Assembly: GCA_947624665.1 (NCBI GenBank)
Contig: CANQLK010000120.1
Location: 1 to 5,698, forward strand
Source of the DNA: Candidatus Gastranaerophilales bacterium
GTDB lineage: Bacteria > Cyanobacteriota > Vampirovibrionia > Gastranaerophilales > Gastranaerophilaceae
DNA length: 5,698 nucleotides
Reading direction: 5' to 3'
The first letter of the stretch is position 1. Every line of letters begins with the position of its first letter. The notes under the pieces were generated by a model. The model saw only the letters and a program-made list of their open reading frames with translations, was not told the DNA's origin and did not search any database. The translations under genes and the position numbers were made by a program. Below, piece by piece: positions 1-3,963 of the stretch.

Positions 1-1031
1 TTATAAAAAGCGACAGAAGCCTGACTTTACGTCCCGAAAATACAGCAGGGGTGGTAAGAGCATATTTGGAGCATAACTATTACAGAGAAAGCCCACCCGT
101 AAAATTATGGTACAAAGGTCCGATGTTCAGGTATGAAAGGCCGCAAGCGGGCAGACAAAGGCAATTTCATCAAATAGGAGTTGAAATGTTTGGAATACAG
201 GATGCATCCGCCGATGCGGAATGTATTCTTCTTGCTACGGAATTTTTAAAGAAGCTGGGATTAAATGATTTAACGGTAGAAATAAATTCACTTGGCTGCA
301 GCAAATGCAGAAAGGAATATAAAGAAGAGCTTAAACGAGTAATATCACCGTTTGTAAGTGAATTATGCGAAGATTGTCAAACCAGATTTGAAAAAAATCC
401 GTTAAGAATTCTTGACTGCAAAAATGAAATTTGCAACAAAATATTTGAAGAAAATCATTTAAAAGATTTAATATCCGAAATAAAATTATGTGATGAATGT
501 TCGTCACACTATAAAAATTTAAAAACATATTTAGATGCACTAAACATTAAATACGAAGAAAATAAATTTTTGGTAAGAGGTCTTGATTATTATACCAAAA
601 CAGTATTCGAGATAAAGTCGTATAATTTGGGTTCACAGAATGCGGTATGCGGCGGAGGGAGATATGACGGTCTTGTTGAAACATTAGGAGGGCCTTCTAC
701 CCCTGCTGTAGGCTGGGCAATGGGAGCAGAAAGACTTAATTCGCTTTTACCGCAAATAAATCCCGAGAAAATTGATTATTTTGTTGTATCAAATGACGTT
801 ACGGAAGCCGTAAAATTAACGGCAAAGCTCAGAGAAGCGGGTTTTAAGGCAGAGTTTGACTATAATTCAAGAAAATTTGCCAAACAAATTGAAAAAGCCG
901 CTAAAATTTCAAAGAATGCAATAATTTTGGGAGAAGATGAAATAAAAAATAAATACTTCACAATAAAAAATCTGTCTGATTCAACACAAAAACAAATCAA
1001 AGCAGATGAATTTTTTAAAACGAATTTGTAA
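1..1031 (+). CDS. hisS: Histidyl-tRNA synthetase, 5'-truncated by the window edge
   Basis: This cytoplasmic class II enzyme charges tRNA-His with histidine using ATP. The frame is open from base 3, where the codons read IKSDRSLTLRPENTAGVV, so the GTG at 51 is internal and the true start lies upstream. About 342 codons are visible, against roughly 415-430 for the family, so some 80 N-terminal residues including motif 1 are missing. Visible landmarks in order are motif 2 (FRYERPQAGRQRQFHQ, about 126-173), the histidine-binding LVRGLDYYTKTVFE block (570-611), GGGRYDG (651-671), motif 3 (AVGWAMGAERL, 705-737), and a C-terminal anticodon-binding domain from about 770 to the end. Between motif 2 and the HisA block sit four Cys pairs or near-pairs (CSKC, CEDC, CKNEIC, CDEC), a pattern I recall from clostridial-type HisRS that might hold zinc. 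No terminator is visible before the next gene, so readthrough is possible. Identity is secure. Confidence 0.97.
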   Translation, partial: IKSDRSLTLRPENTAGVVRAYLEHNYYRESPPVKLWYKGPMFRYERPQAGRQRQFHQIGVEMFGIQDASADAECILLATEFLKKLGLNDLTVEINSLGCSKCRKEYKEELKRVISPFVSELCEDCQTRFEKNPLRILDCKNEICNKIFEENHLKDLISEIKLCDECSSHYKNLKTYLDALNIKYEENKFLVRGLDYYTKTVFEIKSYNLGSQNAVCGGGRYDGLVETLGGPSTPAVGWAMGAERLNSLLPQINPEKIDYFVVSNDVTEAVKLTAKLREAGFKAEFDYNSRKFAKQIEKAAKISKNAIILGEDEIKNKYFTIKNLSDSTQKQIKADEFFKTNL

Positions 1032-1034
1032 AAG

Positions 1035-1113
1035 TTAACAAAAATTAACAATGTAGCAAATATATATATTTTAATTTGTTATATAACCAAATCAAATTCA
1101 GGGAGGAATTTAT
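1035..1113 (+). promoter_or_regulatory. Leader with Shine-Dalgarno and weak promoter candidate for the 699-residue protein
   Basis: A purine-rich AGGGAGG at 1100-1106 lies seven bases before the ATG at 1114 and fixes that start. A TATAAC hexamer at 1082-1087 is a possible -10 that would give a leader of about 20 bases, but no good -35 sits 16-18 bases upstream of it. Two TTAACA hexamers (1035-1040 and 1045-1050) form a short direct repeat and could be -35-like elements paired with the TATATATATTTT run at 1061-1072, though the spacing is not ideal. The ribosome site is convincing and the promoter is only a candidate. Confidence 0.45.
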
Positions 1114-3213
1114 ATGCAAATCAACGCTATTAACAATACCCATAACACTTTTGGATCTTTTGGAATTTTTAAAAAGAGAAATAAAATAAAAAACGGAGAA
1201 AAGAATAATCAACAAAAGCCTTCGGGAATAAGAAAAAAAGGAATGATGTACGGGGCGGCAGCTCTTGCAGCATTAAATTTAGCTTTTTCCCCAATTCAAA
1301 ATGTTCAGGCAAAGAAGTTAAATTCATTTGATTCTCCGTATCAGATATATTCAACGGAAGGAATTAATTCAAATGTAACTATAGACCCGACACCCGTTAG
1401 TGAATTTTATTTAACAGATTCGGGAGAAGAGAAACAAATCAATCCGAATGCGGATATAGAAAGAAATTCAAACGGGACACTTTTAGCGGTAATAACTCCC
1501 GATTCATCGGAAAGAGCAAACGAAGGAGCTACTTTAGGCGAAGTCATTTCAAAAGTATATTCGAATGCATTATCTTCCTACGAAGGTGAACAAAAAACAG
1601 CAATATTTAATAAACTTATAGATGAGACACTGCAAGCCAATCCCGAAGTTGCTCAATATGTAAAAGATTTGGCGGGCGGAGAGATTTTATCCTATCAAAA
1701 CGTAGCAGACATGAATTTATACAGAGATGATAATAATGCAGCTTCAAATACAATTATAATACCTGAAGCAGTCGTATACTTAGAGCAGGGTGTGGAACCT
1801 GAAAATGCGGAATATATATACAGCAGCGAAGTACATACACCAAAATCCGACATGGCAAGCATTATAAAAGATACAAACGAGCTGAACGAAAATGAATATT
1901 CATCAATATCAGACATGATATATGGTGAGTACGGTGAAGACATATCAGATGAAGCATACAGAGATATTCTTTATTCGATTGTAAACAATCCCATAAATGC
2001 GGAGTATTTTGAAACAACCGTTAAAAACCTGAATTTAAATCAGCTTTTACAAACGGAAAGCATAACAGACTTAAACAGAACATTAGATGAGAATACAAAT
2101 AAGACAGCGTTAAATATTTATCTTCCGGAAGTAACAACTTTAAAAACAAGCGAAAACGGATTACAAGCTGACAACAACGGAGGAAACGAAATAGTTTATC
2201 AGATTTCACCCGCAGAAGTTGAAGAAGGACAAAATGACAAATTAATTATTTTAGACGGAAAAATGGGGAGAAAAGAAGCCGGTTCCGTACATGAGCTAAA
2301 AGATGTATTGCAATATTATTCATCACCGGACGGACAAGGCAGATTTGCCGGTATTTCAGAAGGTAAACTTGTTCTAAATGATATTGAATACGGAAAAGTT
2401 TTATCAGATAACATTCTTTCACAAGTTATATACAATAATTTAGAACTTTTCACAACACCATACAGCAATAAAGACGGATATCATGAATTTGGCGTATTTG
2501 ATGTAAACCCCGATTACGATACGACAGATAAAACAAGAGATGAAATTATAAGAAATTCAACAATCAACAAAGACAGAATGTATAATTTTTCTTTTGAAAA
2601 CTTTGAAGGAAACGAATTAAAATTACCACAATTCAGATATGTAATACATGAAGGAGCTTTAAAAGCTGAAACAATGCCTGAAACAGAAGCAAACAGAACT
2701 GTAGACAATACTTCAGAAACAGAGCCGCAAAAGCAGACGGAAACCGAAACTCAAAAGCAAACGGAAACTGAAACTCAAAAGCAAACCGAAACGGAAACTC
2801 AAAAGCAAACGGAAACCGAAACTCAAAAACAAACCGAAACCGAAACTCAAAAGCAAACCGAAACGGAAACTCAAAAACAAACCGAAACTGAAACTCAAAA
2901 GCAAACCGAAACGGAATGTCCTCAAAACACGGAGACGGAAACTCCTCAGTCTGAAAAAAGACCTGAAATTCCGCAACAAACGGAATGTCCTCCGAATAAG
3001 GAAACAGAAACTCCGCAAACAGAAAAAAGACCTGAAATTGTCCAAACGGAGCCTCAAACGGAGCCAAAAGCAGAAGCCCCATCCGTACCTTCAGATAATC
3101 CGACTGCAAATGATCGTGAGATAGTAACACCTTCTACTCCTGCAGAAACTGCAACGGAATGTTTGACAGAAGTTATAGAAACACCCCAAACCGAAGAAAG
3201 ACCGCAAATGTAA
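1114..3213 (+). CDS. Predicted exported protein with three LysM-like modules and a QKQTETET repeat tail
   Basis: The 699-residue protein belongs to no family I can name with certainty. Residues 1-42 form a long polar, basic N-region opening MQINAINN and containing FGSFGIFKKR. Residues 43-61 are hydrophobic and lead to a signal-peptidase-I-like site VQA|KK after Ala66, so export with cleavage is likely. The core (about 91-511) contains three divergent copies of one module. Their N-terminal signatures are TLGEVISKVY (140-149), SISDMIYGEY (264-273) and ELKDVLQYY (394-402). Their closing strands are IIIPEAV (214-220), IYLPEV (335-340) and LKLPQF (502-507). The opening and closing patterns resemble LysM, with a longer helical middle. 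Eight QKQTETET units follow (539-602), then a Pro/Thr/Glu tail carrying the only three cysteines of the protein (602, 625, 683). There is no LPXTG motif or C-terminal membrane segment. The gene has a good ribosome site and ends TAATAA just before a terminator. A paralogue lies downstream at 3964. A role in wall binding or surface display is inferred. Confidence 0.9.
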   Translation: MQINAINNTHNTFGSFGIFKKRNKIKNGEKNNQQKPSGIRKKGMMYGAAALAALNLAFSPIQNVQAKKLNSFDSPYQIYSTEGINSNVTIDPTPVSEFYLTDSGEEKQINPNADIERNSNGTLLAVITPDSSERANEGATLGEVISKVYSNALSSYEGEQKTAIFNKLIDETLQANPEVAQYVKDLAGGEILSYQNVADMNLYRDDNNAASNTIIIPEAVVYLEQGVEPENAEYIYSSEVHTPKSDMASIIKDTNELNENEYSSISDMIYGEYGEDISDEAYRDILYSIVNNPINAEYFETTVKNLNLNQLLQTESITDLNRTLDENTNKTALNIYLPEVTTLKTSENGLQADNNGGNEIVYQISPAEVEEGQNDKLIILDGKMGRKEAGSVHELKDVLQYYSSPDGQGRFAGISEGKLVLNDIEYGKVLSDNILSQVIYNNLELFTTPYSNKDGYHEFGVFDVNPDYDTTDKTRDEIIRNSTINKDRMYNFSFENFEGNELKLPQFRYVIHEGALKAETMPETEANRTVDNTSETEPQKQTETETQKQTETETQKQTETETQKQTETETQKQTETETQKQTETETQKQTETETQKQTETECPQNTETETPQSEKRPEIPQQTECPPNKETETPQTEKRPEIVQTEPQTEPKAEAPSVPSDNPTANDREIVTPSTPAETATECLTEVIETPQTEERPQM
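2728..2919 (+). repeat. Tandem array: eight 24-bp units encoding QKQTETET
   Basis: The units start at 2728, 2752, 2776, 2800, 2824, 2848, 2872 and 2896 without spacers, and all are in frame. They code for residues 539-602. Across the units every base difference is at a third codon position, except the last codon of unit eight, where ACT (Thr) is replaced by TGT (Cys). Units three and six are identical, and unit eight matches them up to its last codon. The encoded stretch is very polar and rich in Thr, Glu and Gln, so it should be an extended or helical stalk rather than a globular fold. Copy number changes would keep the frame, so they would alter length and not cause on/off switching. Confidence 0.95.
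2911..3210 (+). repeat. Three dispersed copies of a 19-20-residue Cys/Pro/Glu repeat in the protein tail
   Basis: Two 60-bp copies at 2911-2970 and 2980-3039 encode TECPxNxETETPQxEKRPEI. They are 69 bp apart start to start. A third, degenerate copy of 57 bp (3154-3210) forms the extreme C-terminus and reads TEC....IETPQTEERPQM. Between the second and third copies lies a Pro/Thr/Ser/Ala-rich linker. The first copy overlaps the end of the 24-bp array, so the TE of the array runs into the TEC of this repeat. Each copy brings one cysteine, and the protein has no others. Confidence 0.8.
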
Positions 3214-3220
3214 TAAACAA

Positions 3221-3256
3221 AAAAAAGGAAATTGCTATAAGGCAATTTCCTTTTTT
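3221..3256 (+). terminator. Rho-independent terminator after the 699-residue protein gene
   Basis: Bases 3221-3235 and 3242-3256 are perfect inverted complements (15 bp), with a six-base loop TATAAG. The stem core is GGAAATTGC with GCAATTTCC, and six T residues follow directly as the U-tract. The six A residues on the left arm mean it could also work on the minus strand. It begins seven bases after the stop codon, so it should end the transcript of the upstream gene and insulate the downstream region. Confidence 0.93.
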
Positions 3257-3568
3257 ACATGCAAATCAAGTAACAAAACTATTAAAAGCAGGCATGCTAA
3301 AGCGAATATAAAAAAAGTTGTTTAATCTAGTGTCGCAACATTACGCTTGCTTTCTTGAAATTGCTTTGCGCTCGGTCTCGTCGCTCCTTCGGCTGCCGCC
3401 TTGTACTCGCTTCCGACCTCGCTTACCGGACTTCGTCCGTCCGCAATTTCGCTCGTTTTGTAACCTTTTCAATACGCCACTCGCAAATTTTTACTCACAC
3501 CTTCAGCTTATCGTAAAATTTACTCGGACAAAATAAAAAACGTGAGGAAGAGAAATAAAGTATATGAG
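3257..3568. other. Gene-free stretch with a GC-richer, pyrimidine-rich island (core about 3331-3455)
   Basis: I see no credible gene here. By hand count 71 of 125 bases in 3331-3455 are G or C (about 57%), while flanking DNA is strongly AT-rich. The plus strand of the island is pyrimidine-rich and repeats CTCG-type words: CTCGCTT occurs at 3406 and 3418, and CTCG recurs at 3371, 3377, 3452, 3480 and 3523. There is a small hairpin CGGAC-TTC-GTCCG (3427-3439), and an 8-bp inverted repeat, GAAATTGC (3357-3364) with GCAATTTC (3443-3450), encloses most of the core. Read on the minus strand, three loosely similar words (GAGTAAATTTTACGA, GAGTAAAAATTTGCGA, GAGCGAAATTGCGGA) recur across 3440-3525. An interspersed repeat, a decayed mobile element or a structured RNA are all possible, and none is proven. 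Confidence 0.5.
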
Positions 3569-3793
3569 CTAAAACAGATAAGTATTGTATGCCGAAATTT
3601 CCTCGTATGATATCCCTGCTTCAGTGAGTTCTTCAGCGGTAATTCCGAACAAAGATATCAAATTTTTGGTTTCTTCTTTAAGAGAAGCCTCTTTTATATC
3701 AGAAATAATCATTTTTATAATATCTTCACGTTTTAAAACGGAAGCGGAATTTTTTAAGTTTTTATTAAAAATTCTTTTTTTTGATTTACCCAT
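3569..3793 (-). CDS. Small hypothetical protein, 74 residues
   Basis: I do not recognise this family. The protein starts MGKSKKRIFNKN with a strongly basic N-terminus (about residues 1-23). A predicted amphipathic, acidic helical part follows (EDIIKMIISDIKEA, then ETKNLISLFGITAEELTEAG), ending YNTYLF. It has no signal peptide, membrane segment or cysteine. A basic end joined to an acidic helical body would suit a small nucleic-acid- or protein-binding factor, but that is only a guess. The start is supported by AAAGG eight bases upstream (3802-3806) and by promoter-like hexamers. It points away from the large gene starting at 3964. An overlapping plus-strand frame looks like its shadow, because only the minus-strand product has a natural charged and helical composition and a ribosome site. 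No clear terminator follows its TAG stop. Confidence 0.68.
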   Translation of the reverse strand: MGKSKKRIFNKNLKNSASVLKREDIIKMIISDIKEASLKEETKNLISLFGITAEELTEAGISYEEISAYNTYLF

Positions 3794-3801
3794 AAAAAGT
3801 A

Positions 3802-3840
3802 CCTTTAAATATATTATAAATAAATAGAAAAGTCTTACAA
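3802..3840 (-). promoter_or_regulatory. Promoter and ribosome site for the 74-residue gene
   Basis: On the minus strand TTGTAA (3835-3840) and a perfect TATAAT (3813-3818) are separated by 16 bases, which is close to a sigma-70-type promoter. The predicted start of transcription falls near 3806, right at the AAAGG ribosome site (3802-3806), so the leader would be very short (about 13 bases). The tight spacing is a reason for caution. Confidence 0.5.
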
Positions 3841-3850
3841 GCTAATGACG

Positions 3851-3874
3851 GTAATGATTATTAATAATTGTAAC
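3851..3874. promoter_or_regulatory. Imperfect 24-bp palindrome between divergent genes
   Basis: A perfect 12-bp palindrome ATTATTAATAAT (3857-3868) sits within an imperfect 24-bp dyad that begins GTAA and ends TAAC. It lies just upstream of the minus-strand promoter candidate and about 60 bp upstream of the -10 of the plus-strand gene. That placement suits a regulator site serving both genes. In AT-rich DNA such dyads also arise by chance, so the regulatory reading is weak. Confidence 0.25.
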
Positions 3875-3933
3875 GATTTAAAAATTTTATTTTAGAAAAA
3901 AGCAATTTTTAAAATCAGAGGAGTTTGTAATAG

Positions 3934-3954
3934 TATAATTTGATTAGTAAGGAG
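3934..3954 (+). promoter_or_regulatory. -10 element and Shine-Dalgarno for the PSTE-tailed paralogue
   Basis: A perfect TATAAT (3934-3939) is followed by AAGGAG (3949-3954), nine bases before the ATG at 3964. The spacing gives a leader of about 18 bases. No good -35 is seen 16-18 bases upstream of the hexamer, so promoter strength or activator need is unknown. The ribosome site fixes the start of the downstream gene. The gene therefore probably has its own promoter and is not read from the upstream paralogue, from which it is separated by a terminator. Confidence 0.55.
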
Positions 3955-3963
3955 TAATTTTTC

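Noticed and set aside
51..56. GTG at 51 as the start of the synthetase
   Set aside because: The frame is open upstream to base 3 and encodes conserved HisRS residues (RSLTLRPENTAGVV), so this is an internal valine codon.
2728..2919. CRISPR-like array
   Set aside because: The units are contiguous with no spacers, remain in frame and encode a repeated peptide.
2633..3130. Long minus-strand open frames across the repeat array (Phe/Arg/Leu-rich products)
   Set aside because: They are mirror frames of the GAA/ACN/CAA repeats. Their composition is simply the complement of the array, and they have no ribosome site.
3228..3450. The 8-mer GAAATTGC shared by the terminator stem and the island inverted repeat
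   Set aside because: Eight bases of moderate complexity in this much sequence can recur by chance, and no further similarity extends from it.
3331..3455. RNase P RNA or other known structural RNA in the GC-richer island
   Set aside because: A minus-strand GAAGTCCGG word recalls the RNase P core, but the neighbouring conserved segments are absent and the stretch is too short.
3318..3536. Plus-strand 72-codon frame through the GC-richer island
   Set aside because: It starts with TTG, has no Shine-Dalgarno, and gives an Arg/Phe/Cys/Pro-rich product typical of translated non-coding repeat.
3585..3827. Plus-strand 80-codon frame opposite the 74-residue gene
   Set aside because: It has a TTG start and no ribosome site, and it overlaps the better-supported minus-strand gene as its antisense shadow.
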